NCBI GenBank assembly: GCA_028023455.1
Contig: JAQFVV010000018.1
Coordinates: 10,562,771 to 10,626,770, forward strand
Direction of reading: 5' to 3'
DNA from: Epiperipatus broadwayi
Taxonomy: Eukaryota; Onychophora; Udeonychophora; Euonychophora; Peripatidae
Length of the DNA: 64,000 nucleotides
Shown in pieces: positions 12,229 to 24,595 of this stretch (position 1 is its first letter; each line of letters begins with the position of its first letter). Below the pieces are notes generated by a model. That model made no database searches. It was not told the origin of the DNA and saw only the letters and a list, made by a program, of their open reading frames with translations. Both the position numbers and the translations under genes were made by a program.

Positions 12229-15200
12229 ATGAAATTTTTGCTAAGACAAAAAGGAAAAGATGCTAAAAGTTTTTTTTTTTCTTTTGAAGAGAAGCTGGAC
12301 ATCGGATATCATGTGCTAGGATACAGAAAAATAGCTAAGATTCAGAAGATTAGAACTTTCAAGAAAAGAGAAAAGAATGATATAAATAGAGAAATATCAA
12401 GAGACTTTTTTGACTTTACATTTTAAAGTGTCAAATTGTTATACTGTTATATGTTCTTATTATAAGTTACTTACCTCAGAAATTTTGAAGACTTGTTTTA
12501 GTCAAAGAAAATACATTTGCCAGCTAGAGATGAATAAGCTGGGGTAAAGCTTTAAATGTGCTGGGATACCCCCAGTCCCATGAAGAAGACAAAGCTGCTG
12601 CAGTAACAAACCATCACCAGAACCTGAAAAGAAGCCATGACTGACTATCTGTATTTTACCCTGCCGATATCCTTAAGTAGTAATGGAGCCAGTGGAGATT
12701 CGAGAAACCACTTATGAGATATTTGTGCTAAACCATTTTCATGACCATAGTGTGCCAAACGAATTTATTCTCATCATGAATCTGCATAAGCTACCTTCCC
12801 TGGGGAACCCAAGGTAACATGTTTATTTTCCAAAATACATTAAATGCACCCTTTTTCTTTGATATTTAAAGACATTATGTAACTATATTTCAATCATTTT
12901 TTCTACCTTCAGAAAATTTACATGGTATTTGAAGGGATTAGACTTATTAGTATTTTGTTGCTTGTCTGTACAAATATATGCAAATGTTTATTAAATATCT
13001 GAGCACATTGAAATTCTCCTTCCATTATTTCATGTATGTTTTATTGAATTGTTGAGCATATTTAGATATTTTTATTTTTATTTTGTTCATGTATTATGTA
13101 TTTAGTTAGATATATGCACTTGATAGTCATCCTATTAGTTGATTAATCTGATTCTTACTGTCATACCTATACATATATTTCCCTTAGTCTCAGTACCACC
13201 CGCCCTGAATGAATTAGCCAGCAACTGGGCATTTCTGAATTATCACTGATTGCTTTTCGCTTCCCTTCCAGCATAATTCCTATTAATGCATAGGTTTGGT
13301 ACTTGTAGTCAGAATAGGCTGACATCCATAAATATGCTGGGCAGGAAATAATAAATATTTATGATAGAGTTCTTAATAATAATAAAACAATGATTCATAA
13401 TTTAGTGTTAGTTTAAATAGTTTAGTAGCAATGAGAAAAGGAGTAATCCATTTCAATGGTGTCCAACATGTGATTTCAAAGAGTGGAAAGTATTGGGAGG
13501 GGGTCAGGAAATAATAAGAATCGATAAATAATTGTAATAAAGAGTGGTAGAGTTAAAGAAACGAGAAATTATTGTTGTTGAATTAGATTCAGGATAAAGG
13601 ATATATCGATTGTATGGAGAATAGTCAAAATATAGAAAAATTATGACATGTAGCACAGTACTTCATGGACTAGGGAGTTAAGCTTAGCACATTTGTTGTT
13701 AGATATAGTGAGATATATAAAAGAAAAGAAGTAGTGCTAATGTACGACAGTAGGTAAATGAAAACTCGATCACAGAAGAAAATGGATCAACAAAAGACAT
13801 AAGAGGAAGGGGAAATGAGAATAATGGAAACTATTATGAAGAAGTTAGAAGAATTAGATAAAAAAATTAGATAAATTCAAAAAGAGGTTTCAGAAGTTAG
13901 AGTTGAGATTAGGGAGAAAGTAGTCAAGGGGGGAAGAGAGATAGTAAGGTGACAAAGAAGAAAGTGTGGGTGAAAAGAAAGATAAACTGAGCAGGAAAGA
14001 ATGAGAAGAAATATATGAAAGCCAGGATAAGGGTGAAGAAAAGAAAAATCTGGGAAATCATTCAGAAGGGTGGAAAGCCACAATGAAATACGCACCAGAT
14101 CAGAATGTGAATTAATTTTTAAAGATTCAGCCATTTTCTAGGCAAGTGGAAGAGCTTGAGATATTTTAGTATTAACCCTATAGTTGAGGAAAGTAAGATT
14201 GGATTTGCATGTAGCAATAATGCATAATCATGGTGGCACTCACTCAGCAACCTATGACATTTGGAGAGTATCAGAGAGAGAAGAGATATTTTGTTTGAGG
14301 ACACCAGGAGTTAACGAGATACCGAGTTATGCAAGAAAAATATAGGGAAGGGGGCCAAGAAATTACTCTCAATTCTTTAATCAGCAAGTGGCAAAGTTAT
14401 AGACACTCAATGCATGCAACTTGACGAGAAAGCAACATTATTCAGATTATGAGACACAATATCCTGATGAAAATAGGACACATGATGTTAGGGATAAGAA
14501 AAGCATCCATTGAGGAAGCTGCTAAGTTACTCAACATGATAGATATGAGTGCCTATGATTATATCCTATGGGTAGATCAGTGGAAAACGTTCAGGTGGTG
14601 AGATTTGGTGTAGATGAGGGACCACATTGGAACTCAGCAAGTCACAGTAGGGAGGATAGCAGTACTAGACCAAATGACAGTATGAGTATGAAGAGTGGTA
14701 ATCACTGGGTATGCCGAATTATGGACAGAGAAAAGACTTGAGTTTACCAATGTCAAAAGGTGGCCAATAAAATATAATCCTGAAAGTTGTTTTTTTTTTT
14801 AGGTTTAATATTTATTGTATTTATTATATGGGCAGTTATATAAAGCTGAATAGATAAAAAAGTAGTTTTTTGTGTGTTTTTGTCATGGTTGTAAGCTTAG
14901 AGAGTGAGATAAGTTGTGGCTGTGGAGCTTTGGGAGGGGAGCAGTCTCTCAAATTTGACTGGATTGTGGGGTTGGCTGCTGCATCAGATATATGGTATGT
15001 TGCGTACCATATATAGCTGCTTTTTATTCCTGATATGGTCAACCCAGCATCAGAACTTATTTAATCAATATAAACATTGAAAGTCTGCTTTTAAACTCAA
15101 GCCTGTAAGACTCCAAAGAGAGCATGGTGTTCATATATCATCTCACCCATAAGACTCCAGAAGTGAGCAAGGTCTTGAGTGATTCATACCTAACCCAGAA

Positions 15201-15526
15201 TCTCAGAATAAGAGTTGTGTGTTATCCTAAATTTGCCACCATCATAAGACTCTGAAGTAGCAGTGTAGTTAGGAGACTCCATTTTTTTTTTGTGGTCATG
15301 TAACCAAAGTAAGTTAGAGTTGGCTGTATATTGGTGGTCAGACCCATAGTATATTGTTAGGTTGATGGGTTGTTTATTCTTTGTTCTGAAGCTGCAGGAT
15401 GGAAAGTTAAAATAAAATTGAAGTTATTAAGGTTATATATTTTTTTTGCTCGCCATTACTTATTTTATTGTTGAGGGGTGAGCCATCCAAACCCATAGAC
15501 TGTGTTTGAGGCTTTTGAACAGGGGG
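12229..15526 (+). mobile_element. degenerate internal region of an LTR element
   Basis: Between the two LTR-like copies lies a slightly GC-richer region with no intact frame. From about 13788 to 14760 the plus strand has broken frames rich in Lys, Glu and Arg (for example METIMKKLEELDKKIR), followed by HNHGGTHSATYDIW and other patches, as in a decayed Gag with an N-terminal coiled coil. No protease, reverse transcriptase or integrase motif is visible. The element is non-autonomous or internally deleted. A purine tract GAACAGGGGG ends at 15526, where a plus-strand primer is expected. Confidence 0.45.
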
Positions 15527-16075
15527 TATTGTAACAGGGCTGGGATTAAACCCAATTCCTAAGAAAGGGATTTTATATAATCAAGCGTATGTATAGATAT
15601 TAGTAATAACTATTATGTTATATATATTTGATTTTTTTTATGATTACAATTTATCCAAACCGCTTCAAACACTTTTTGCTAAAAAGTGTTTGAAGTGGTT
15701 TGGATAAATTATATTTATAGGATATGGCAAAAATAAAGAAAAGTGTGGTTTTGGTAATATTTTTTTTATGATTCTTTTTAAAATAATTAAATAAATATTT
15801 AAAATGCTCATGGGGGGGGGGGGTGTTGTGCTCATTTATATTAATGAAACATGTGTATATGTTATTGTATACGCAGGTGAATGAGAGAAATCATTTTGAA
15901 AGCATATATTATATGTGTTGTTTTAATATCTAAATGCCATATTTAATTTTAATAAAAATAAAAATTTAAGAAAATTAAGAAATATTTTCATAAAAGTAAA
16001 AGAGAAATTAAACTGATTGTTATCTGCAAATGTTTTTAACGAAGGCATTGTTCTAAATTATTTTCAAAAAAAATA
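15527..16075 (+). repeat. 3' LTR-like copy, carrying a later insertion
   Basis: This is the direct repeat of 11810-12228, beginning immediately after the purine tract. It is longer than its partner because a 113 bp hairpin element plus its 15 bp target duplication (15646-15773) is absent from the first copy. It also has a (G)12-like run at about 15811-15823. Sequence similarity ends near 16075. Confidence 0.55.
15646..15758. mobile_element. 113 bp hairpin insertion with 15 bp target duplication
   Basis: Positions 15648-15677 and 15681-15710 form 30 bp inverted arms with one mismatch and a 3-base loop. A 48-base tail follows. The insert is bounded by a perfect direct repeat ATTTTTTTTATGATT at 15631-15645 and 15759-15773. 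The sister LTR at 11810 has an uninterrupted version (TTTTTTAATGATTC), which marks this as an insertion. A 15 bp duplication suits LINE-mediated retroposition better than most cut-and-paste transposons. The source RNA is unknown. Confidence 0.7.
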
Positions 16076-16724
16076 TTTTTTTCATAATATCACATAAATG
16101 TTATTGCAAGTATTGATAAATTAAATAGTTACATATTCAATATTATAAATAAATACATAAACTTCTTATTTCTTTCCAAAAACTTTATTTCCATATATTA
16201 ACTAATGAACATATATATAAATTCACATATTATCCACTTTCCAATGTTTCAACTGTTTTTTACATCATTATTAAAGTCATTTTCAAGGATCTACAATAAC
16301 AAAAAAAGGACATATCTTTATAATACTCTAAATACAAAAATCTCTTTCTTATATTAACATTAATATATATCAAATCTATTATAATAAAACATTAATTATA
16401 GATAATTATATTTTTACTTACTTCTCCCTCCCTCTACTTCCTTTATTATAAAACTTCCTTTTTACTTATCAAGTATAAATTTCAAAAACATTAGAAAACA
16501 TCTAAAACACCAGCAAACAACAAACTATTTATATCATTTAATCCACCCCCAAATTACAAAATTATTTCTTCCTTTAACTATTTTATCTAACTTCCATATC
16601 AATTATCTACATTCCCTATTTATACTTTTAAATCTATTTAAAAACTAATGTAAATTTTTCTCTATCCTTTAACAATTTATTTAAATATTCCATACCAATT
16701 ATCTTTTATTTTACATTCCCTATC

Positions 16725-16835
16725 TACACCAGATTGCAGGCCGCTATGTCGCGTCGCAGTACAGCATGTATGTTTTACGCAGCAAATACATTTTCCGAAT
16801 TCGCACAGTTTATAAAATGATTACGGCTTGGGGAG
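16725..16835. other. small CpG-rich patch inside the intron
   Basis: About 110 bases have clustered CpG dinucleotides (gccgc, tcgcgtcgc, acgc, ccg, ttcgc, acgg) in DNA otherwise nearly free of them. No frame or RNA fold was recognised. It could be a young unmethylated insertion, a regulatory site or an element end. Confidence 0.4.
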
Positions 16836-17360
16836 AGGGTGTGTTTTTTTGAATTGGATGGAAATATTATTTTCATTGGATTTTTTTTTATTTTAAAGTA
16901 TTGAAATATTCAGATTTTGTAAAGTAATAATTAACAGACTTTTTACACCGTAGTGTATTGAAGTTTTAAGTAGTAAATGTTGACGAGATATATGTATAAA
17001 GTTATTTGGAATTAGCTAACGAGTCAAGTAACGTACTGTTCATAACATTCCATGAGACATTTTAAGATTGTAGCATGTGTATATTTTTGAAATAAAAAAA
17101 AAAGCGTTAACACAAAAATATCCAGTAAGAAAAGTACAATTGTACACTGTTTTTTTAAATGTCATAAAAAGCATATATTATAAACATTTTATATATATAT
17201 ATTTGTCGTTGTTTAAAAAAGTTTTAGTTTCTTTTCTCAGACTACTGTTATTCTTTGTTGAATATAGTTACCGTTTATTGTTATCATTTATTTTATAGAT
17301 GTTAGTAAAAAAAAATATTTACAAAAATACGATTTTGATATTTTTTATTTTAACCATAAA

Positions 17361-17462
17361 CCTAACCCTAAAACTAACCCTAAAGCTAACCCTAAAACTA
17401 ACCCTATAGCTAATCCTAAAACTAACCCTAATCCTAACCCTAAAGCTAACCCTAATCCTAAA
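17361..17462. repeat. interstitial degenerate CCCTAA array
   Basis: About 100 bases of CTAACCC units vary around a 12-base period (CTAACCCTAAA followed by A or G). This is TTAGGG-type telomere sequence read on the complementary strand, with sporadic substitutions (CTAATCC, CCCTATAG). Related A/T-rich sequence lies on both sides (about 17270-17340 and 17610-17700, sharing ttatcattta, gttagta/gttaata and tacgatttt/gacgatttt). Confidence 0.75.
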
Positions 17463-20400
17463 GTTTTACTTTTAGTTATCATTCTATTTGAAATAAAAAC
17501 TAGTGGTAAACAAAATTTTCGATAGAAAAAATCTCTGATAGAAAATTGATTTTTTCTAATAAAAAGAAAACTAAAAAAGACGAATCAAATTGTAATTTGT
17601 TTATTTTATTTTACATTTATTATTATCATTTAATTTGTATATGTTAATAAAAAATAATATTTAAAATTAATTAATATTTAAAAAAGACGATTTTCTTTTT
17701 GTTTTTATTTTCGCATTACAAAAAACACATCAAAATGATTATAATTAACGGCCCGTGAATGATCATATTTTATAATTTTAGTGTGATAACTGCGCCATCG
17801 AGTGGGATTTAGCAGCTATTCTACGAGAACCAAATTAAGAATTCTACAATATCATTCTACTTATTTATTGAGTATGTAATGAGAAATGCCTGATTGGAGG
17901 ATATAAAAATATGAATTCATCAATGATAGAAGAAATATCTATGATTTTAAGAAATATCTATGATCTTTATTATACCCATAACATTGTATTATTAGTTGAA
18001 AATGGAAAATTGAAAACACTCACTAGCTAAGTTAAAGGAATAGAATGAAAATGATAAACTATTATAAGTTGCAAGGTTCCTATGATTATTCTCACCCATG
18101 ATCCATTTTTACTTTATAGAAAATTTTTTCTAGCCAGTATTTCTAAGATTTTTTTGTCACTTCTGTGCATTCATGATAGCATTTTTTAAAATATATCTTT
18201 CTAGTGTTGTTCTAATGACTTATATTGCCAGATAGAAATAAAACATTCTGTAATACTGTTTTCAATTCTCATTATCTCTCCCTCATATTTTCATCTATTC
18301 TAGAAATATTTGAAGCTTTTCCAAAAATCCAGCCCCATTGTTTTAATATTTTTCCATTAAAAGAATGGCAAATCATGATTAACTGTTATCATTTGTTTTT
18401 AAAAATTTATTGCTTATGTAGCTACCTTCAATAGGAAAATATTATACAATATTGTGTTAAATGCTTTATTTTCTTTTTTTAAATGTAATTCAAAATTAAA
18501 ATGCTAAAAAATATTATTAACTAAAATCATTAACATAACTTTGACTTTTAGATTATTATTTTTCTTTACTTTTATTCCAATATTATAAACAAAGGTTAAT
18601 TGATTATTATATAAATTTCATTATATAAAAAAATTATATAACGAAATAAATTTATTTATTCAATAAACGGTTTATAAAGCATTGAATGTATATGCATATA
18701 GTTGCAATTATTTAGACATCAAGAAATCCACTCTTACCATATTTCCTCTAATTAGTTTTTATTTTATATACATTTATCAGGAATGGGGAGAGATGATGCG
18801 GAAAAAAAATTTACATTTTTTTATACATAATTTTACTGTAACCAAGTAATAGTTTCTTGTAACTTATTCCATGAACATTAATTTTTTAATATTTATATAT
18901 ACAAAACAGTAGCAACTCTCTTCGTATAGTAGTGTCAGCTTAGTGCAAATCATAGTAATCAACAGATGCTAGAAAGTTTGTGCATCAAAATCCCTATGTA
19001 GTGCTTTCTCATCCAATATTCCCAGACTACTTTCTAGCTTATGGCCTAATCACCCTTCAGCCAAGGGATAATGGTGACTATGGTTATTGAGAAAAAACAA
19101 AGACACCAAAATGTATAGATATTGAATTGAGTTCAGATCTGTATAACTATACAAGCAAATGAGTTTGAATTGAAAATGTTATTGTACTTTCATTTTGGAC
19201 TCTTAGGTTTATAGTTAATTAAAAAGATAAAAGGTGGTTTCTGGAGCTTTGTGTAGGCATGAGAAGTGCTAATCATGTGATAAATGTACAAACACACTAA
19301 TACATACATGTAAGTTCTCTGCTCAAAGCAAATCCACATATTTAGATAATAATGTCAGATTATTCATTTGAAGGCCTTAAGGCACATGACATTTGACAAT
19401 CCAATCTAATATTTAAAATATTGATATTTGAAAGAATAAATATACAAAACAAAATTTATTGAAACTTTATTTGTACAATGATGAGAGTATAAATAAATTC
19501 AACTATAAGACTGATTTATGTTTTTTGGAATTATTGAAAAATAATCACAGCTTTGCTATGATATGAATTTACATTGCTGATTTGAGAACTCCTGCTCGTG
19601 TGTGACCAAAACACCTCTTTCATGTTTCTGTTCAAATCTTCCACCACAAAGTATTAACATTTGATTACCATCAATAATAATATACAGTGTTATATGTGAT
19701 AAGAATTTTTGGCATATAGGAGTAGTTTTGGTGATGTTTTCAAATTAAAATATTTTTACTTATTTATTATATTTTGTATTGCAGCTTTATTCTAGAAAAA
19801 TTGTATTAAAAGAATAACAAACAATGGTGAACTTCTATCAATGATGATCTAATGCTTGGTCTTATTTTACCAATATATAACTACCTCTTATGTTCAGACA
19901 AAGAAATCGATATACATATAAATAATAATGAGATGTGATTTTAGACGGATTTTAAAGTTTTGAATATTAATTAATTGACATCATTTATTTTTATTGTTAC
20001 GATAAATATTTTCATTAAAAAGACGTGTGTTAAATTTGTTTTATGATTTTTATTAATAAATTATTAAAATTCAAAAGAAGCTACAATTATATAATTTAAT
20101 GTTAAAATGAAAATTGTACTTTGAAATAGGAAATTCTCAACTGAATTATTTTTAAAAAATAAATATATGCATATTTTTTTCAACATTTACTGATAGATAA
20201 CTTTACATTAACATGTATTTTTTTTAAGCATATCCATTTTCCCATGTCTATGGCTTCCATTAACAACTTTTCCAAAAAAAATAGAACTAATAACTTTTAA
20301 TTTTTTTTTATATTGATAATGCAATTGCTGAAAGTAACCAAAAAACTTTACAAGAAAATAGCTGATAGTAATCTTTTGCAATAATGAAGCTTGAGTTTTC

Positions 20401-20951
20401 TAATTTAATATCACTTATCTTTTCTATTTCATTAATAAAACAATAATTTATTGGTTTTGTTGGTTGAAATTTCATAAGAAATTCATTTACTGGAAATGAC
20501 AGTTGGGTCATGGTCTACAAATTCTGAGCTCCAAAAACTGTCACTGTACCACTGCATTAAACTTCATATGGAATTTTACCAATAAAAAAGTACTGTAGCA
20601 AATTTTTGTTTTCTATAGAGTGACATTTTAATGAGTGATTTAAAAACAGGTATTGTCTAAAGTCACTTAGAGAATAGAAAAGGGAGTAATTACTTATAGA
20701 AAAGTAAAGTCACTTAGCCTTTAATTAATTTACTAATCTATTTAAAAGAAAATGGGTACAGGATTTTATTTTATTTATTATAGATTTTTTTGTTTAAAAA
20801 AAAGATACAGTAATAACTTTATTAATCATAAAATTTATAGTTATAGTTTATTAAAGGGGATTTGATCACAGACTTTTAAGCTCCTTTCAGCTATCCACTC
20901 CATCTTCAATAACTGATACACATGACCACATACATGTGAAAAAGATAAATG

Positions 20952-21005
20952 CTCTCCAATATACATATTTTGTGCTGAACCAGCACTCATCAGTTGGTCT
21001 AGATC
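20952..21005 (-). ncRNA. hammerhead ribozyme copy, one core change
   Basis: On the minus strand the order is helix I strand GATCTAGACCAA, CTGATGA, helix II GTGCTG-GTT-CAGCAC (six Watson-Crick pairs), AAAA, TATGTATA, then TTGGAGAGC. The conserved G of the GAAA box is A, which should abolish cleavage. All other core positions are present. Confidence 0.7.
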
Positions 21006-21297
21006 ATTATCCCCCACACATATATTTATCAGAGCTTTGTTTATATTAGGATAGCAAATGTTCAAACTTTAATGGACAGATTTCACTCTTTTATACCCTT
21101 TAATTTTTCACTCAACGTGGGTATGACAACAATATTAGCATTAACAAGGACTTTGAGCATTCCATCATCAGATTTTAAATAATACAGATGGCTGAAAAGT
21201 TAAAGTGTGGAGAAGAATGAAGCCTATGCATTAAAGTTTGAACATTTGCTATCTTAATATAAACAGAACGTCGATTATCTATATGTGTGAGAAATAT

Positions 21298-21351
21298 GAT
21301 TTGGACCAAACGACAAGTATTTGTTTAGCATGAAACACATATATTGGAGAT
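21298..21351 (+). ncRNA. hammerhead ribozyme copy, decayed
   Basis: The CTGATGA box has become ACGACAA and helix II is disrupted. GAAA, the A/T-rich helix III and TTGGAGATC remain. It aligns base for base with intact copies and shows ordinary mutational decay. Confidence 0.6.
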
Positions 21352-21754
21352 CATTTATATTTTTCACATGTATGTTCATGTGCATCATTTATTTAAGATG
21401 GAATGGATATCTTAAAAGTCTGTGTTCAAATGCCCTTTAATTATATATAAGATTCAGTATATTTTAATATACTTGTATTTAAATATTACAGATTCAGCCT
21501 GATCCTGTCCATCCCTCTTCTATGTATTTAAATGGACTTATTAAGAACTTACATATGAGGGGGCCAAATTGACTTAAATTCAACATAGGTATGAGAATAA
21601 TATTGGCATCAACAAGGTCTTTGAGTATTCCATTATTAGATTTTCAATGATATGGATGGCTGAAGGGTGAAGAAGATTGAAGCCTTTCTATTAAAGTTTG
21701 AACATTTGCTATCTTAATATAGAGCACTAATTATATATATGTACGGGAGGTAAT

Positions 21755-21808
21755 GATCTGGGCCAAATGATGAGTACTGGTTCAGCATGAAATATATATA
21801 TTGGATAT
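21755..21808 (+). ncRNA. hammerhead ribozyme copy, one core change
   Basis: GATCTGGGCCAA is followed by ATGATGA (first C of the core is A), helix II GTACTG-GTT-CAGCAT, GAAA, TATATATA and TTGGATATC. All else is as in the consensus. Confidence 0.65.
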
Positions 21809-22384
21809 CATTTATGTTTTTCATATGTAAGTGATCATGTGTATTAGTTATTTAAGATGGAATGGATAGCTTAAGGGAGCTTGAAAATCTGTGTTCAAAT
21901 CCCCTTTAATTACATCTAAAATTCAGTGTATTTCAATATACTTATATTTAAATTACAGTTTATCTAATTTTTTGTTAATTATTTTTACTGATTTTTTTTA
22001 ATAAATGTAATATTTATTAAAATTGTATCATAAGTATGTAAATATTGTATTTACTTATTGATAACATTTGTACCACATATGTTTTACAATGTATATTTTA
22101 TAAAGATCACTATCTGAAAATTCTGATATCCATGTCAAGCTTGGAACCAAATATTATGGATAAAAAGAGTACTACTGCATGATATTAAAAACATACTATT
22201 TTTTTTTGTTGTATAAAAAGCATAATTAACAAAGGGCATATATTTATGGCCACATGTATACATTTTATTTATATAATTAATCAGAAGATTTAATCAATTT
22301 AATCAACATTTATCTTTAAAGCTTTTAACAAAAATTAGTAATTGAATTTTTTTATCATATTAACTTAATAATTAGTTAAGTTAC

Positions 22385-24595
22385 CTGTATTCTGCTATTT
22401 CCCCAATCTGCAACGAGTATATTGTTAAGTTTGTCAGTAGCAACACCTGTAGGTGCATTGAACTGCCCATTTCCTTCACCATTAGAACCAAATGAAAATT
22501 GAAAGCTGCCTTCAGAATCAAACACTTTTATTTGATGATTGTGAAAATCTGAAATTATAATATCATTTTTTTCATTTACAGCAACAAAATGAGGACCTGC
22601 AAACTGGTATTCTTCATTACCCCTTGTACCAAATTTATTTAGCAATTTACCATTTGATTGGAAGATGAGTATACTACTTGCTTTGTTATCTACTACAATT
22701 ATATGACCATTTTTATCTACTGCCACACCTTTAGGACCTAAAAGTTTTCCGACACCTAGACGACTTATATACTTTCCACTTGCATCAAATATACTAACCC
22801 ATTTATTATCATAATCTGCAACTATATAATTTCCATTATTCATGACAGCCACACCAGTAGGACGCTGCAGTTGTCCAGCACTTCGACCTCGTACTCCTAA
22901 TCGTAATTTACATTCACCACTTGTTGTAAATACTTGAATACACTGATTATTGCTATCTGCTATTAAAATTCGACTTGTACTTGTGCAAGCAATTCCTTGA
23001 GGATTTGTAAATTCTCCTTTGTTTCTGCCTTTTACTCCAACTTTTAAAATGAGATCATCTTCAATGGGATTACTTTTACGATTAGAACCACCAGATTTAC
23101 CACTTGGCGGCCGTTTAGAAGTTTTCTGTCGAACAGCTGTAGTTCGTGGAATCTTTGAACTACTAGGTCGATCACTAGAAGATGTTTCTTCTTCAGCTAA
23201 TGTTTTGACTTTGAAAGGGCTGCCTTTAATATGATGTCCATATAGATAAACGCTCAGCCTGTATACCCCTTCTTCAGGAACTGAGTAGGTTAACTCATAA
23301 GTTCCATTTTTGTTATCTGATATTTCTGTGTTATATACAGCTCCTCCATTTGAGGTTACTTCTCCCCTGATAATACTATGGCCTTCTTTAATAAGTTCTC
23401 CATTTCTATCTTTAGTAATGACAGTTATACTTACTGTCCGATTTACATAGCAATGTTTTAAACCTTCACCGCTAGCACTAGTTTCAAAGGCAATTGCACT
23501 GTTTGACAAGATACAACCCCAGTCAGTAAGAAGTTGTGTCAATTTAACTGAATCACTATCATCAAAAAATAAGCAATCATTTTCTTCTGGCATTTTCTGG
23601 ACTTGTAGGCTACTAAATTCTAATAATTTTTCAGTCATTTGTTTTTTTATTAATAAAATTTCAGTTTCATTCCCATGATTCAATGCATTTTCAGTAAATT
23701 TGCATCCACTATTAATGCTATTTAATGAAAACTCTAGAGATTCTCTTTGTTCCTGCAAAATTTTGTGTTTAGTATTATATGTTAATTCAAGCTGAGATAA
23801 TAATAATGTTTTTCTCTCACTCAAAAGCTTTTCTAGTAAATCAAATGTATCATTAATTTGTATTTCAATATCTGAACATTTGGTATTTAGGGTTTCAGTT
23901 ACTTCTGTAATCAAATTCACAGATTTTTCTAAAATTGGTATCTGATTTTTAGCTTTATCAACCAAATTTCTTAAAGTCACTTTATGTTCTTCTACAGCAT
24001 CTTTCAGTAACATTGCAGAATGGCCTCTGTGTTCTACATTTGTACAAATATGACAAATTGCGGTTTCACAATGTTCACAATAAAATTGTAAAACCTGTCC
24101 ATCATGATTTGGACAATGAAGTGAAAGAGAATTTCTTCCATCTTCTAAAGAATCACCATTTTCTAAATCTTTAATATTGAGAATATTATGATTTTCACTA
24201 GTTTTTAATGATTTGTGGACATCAGTACAGACATTACACAAGAAGTCTCCACAATCAACACACTTGAACTGGACTTCTTCTTGCCCACTACAACAACTAC
24301 AAACACAAGTCTTTTCTAAATCTTCCATAAGTGTGCTTATGTAGAAATTATTCTGCAAAGCACACACACCCTTTTCAGGTAATATCGACTGCTGCCTACA
24401 AATTGGACAAGTTAATGTTAAACTCTGGGGGGGAATGTAACTGATAAGACAACGTTCACAGAAAGTGTGAAGGCAAGGCAATACTTTTGGATTTCTATAA
24501 TGCTCCATACAAATTCCACAATTCAAAAATTGCTTGTCTAACTGCTTCACTTCTGAAAGACTACTGGCCATAACTGAAGATGGAATTTCAAATAC
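22385..24595 (-). CDS. TRIM2/TRIM3 orthologue, main coding exon
   Basis: This exon encodes 729 residues from ATG at 24569-24571; with the last exon the protein is 779 aa (vertebrate TRIM2/3 about 744). Domains: RING C3HC4 with C18, C21, C33, H35, C38, C41, C55, C58; a B-box1-like cysteine cluster about 89-128; B-box2 with C153, H156, C165, C168, C173, C176, H181, H184; coiled coil about 190-290; filamin/ABP280 repeat about 360-458 (SDNKNGTYE, HHIKGSPFKV); a Ser/Lys-rich basic linker about 460-505; then five NHL blades (GRNKGEF, GVAVMNNG, GPKGVAVD, GPHFVAVNE, GNGQFNAPTGVA), the sixth being in the next exon. The family acts as E3 ubiquitin ligase and in neuronal development, in the cytoplasm. 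The acceptor TTTTTCAG precedes the exon at 24597-24596. The 24 bases before ATG stay open, so a longer N-terminus cannot be excluded, but MASS...LDKQFL fits the family start. An RNA-level check of 5' exons lies outside the window. Confidence 0.97.

Larger units (their letters stand above)
20849..21957. repeat. hammerhead repeat cluster 2 (inverted arms, tandem right arm)
   Basis: The left arm, 20849 to about 21110, is in minus orientation. At about 21111 the orientation flips and two head-to-tail plus-orientation units run to 21957. The ribozyme boxes of the two plus units are 457 bases apart. The outer ends lie just past the B-box-like sequence (TTAAAGGGGATTTGA at left; GTTCAAATCCCCTTTAA near 21893-21909 at right). 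A possible A-box-like TGGATAGCTTAAGGG lies at 21863. Open frames across the cluster are by-products of the repeat. Confidence 0.8.
5683..22384 (-). other. 16.7 kb intron of the TRIM2/3 gene
   Basis: The donor on the minus strand is CAG|GTAACT at 22385/22384 and the acceptor is ATAG at 5684-5683. The intron is filled with A/T-rich DNA and the elements annotated separately: LINE relic, hAT, LTR pair, CCCTAA array and hammerhead cluster 2. Segments 5700-7227, 7672-9937, 10590-11809, 17700-20848 and 21958-22384 show nothing I can identify beyond poly-A/T runs. Confidence 0.85.

Noticed and set aside
12166-12426. 86-codon open frame as a transposase fragment
   Set aside because: Lys/Phe-rich composition and no motif order matching a known transposase. 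Part of it lies in the LTR-like repeat.
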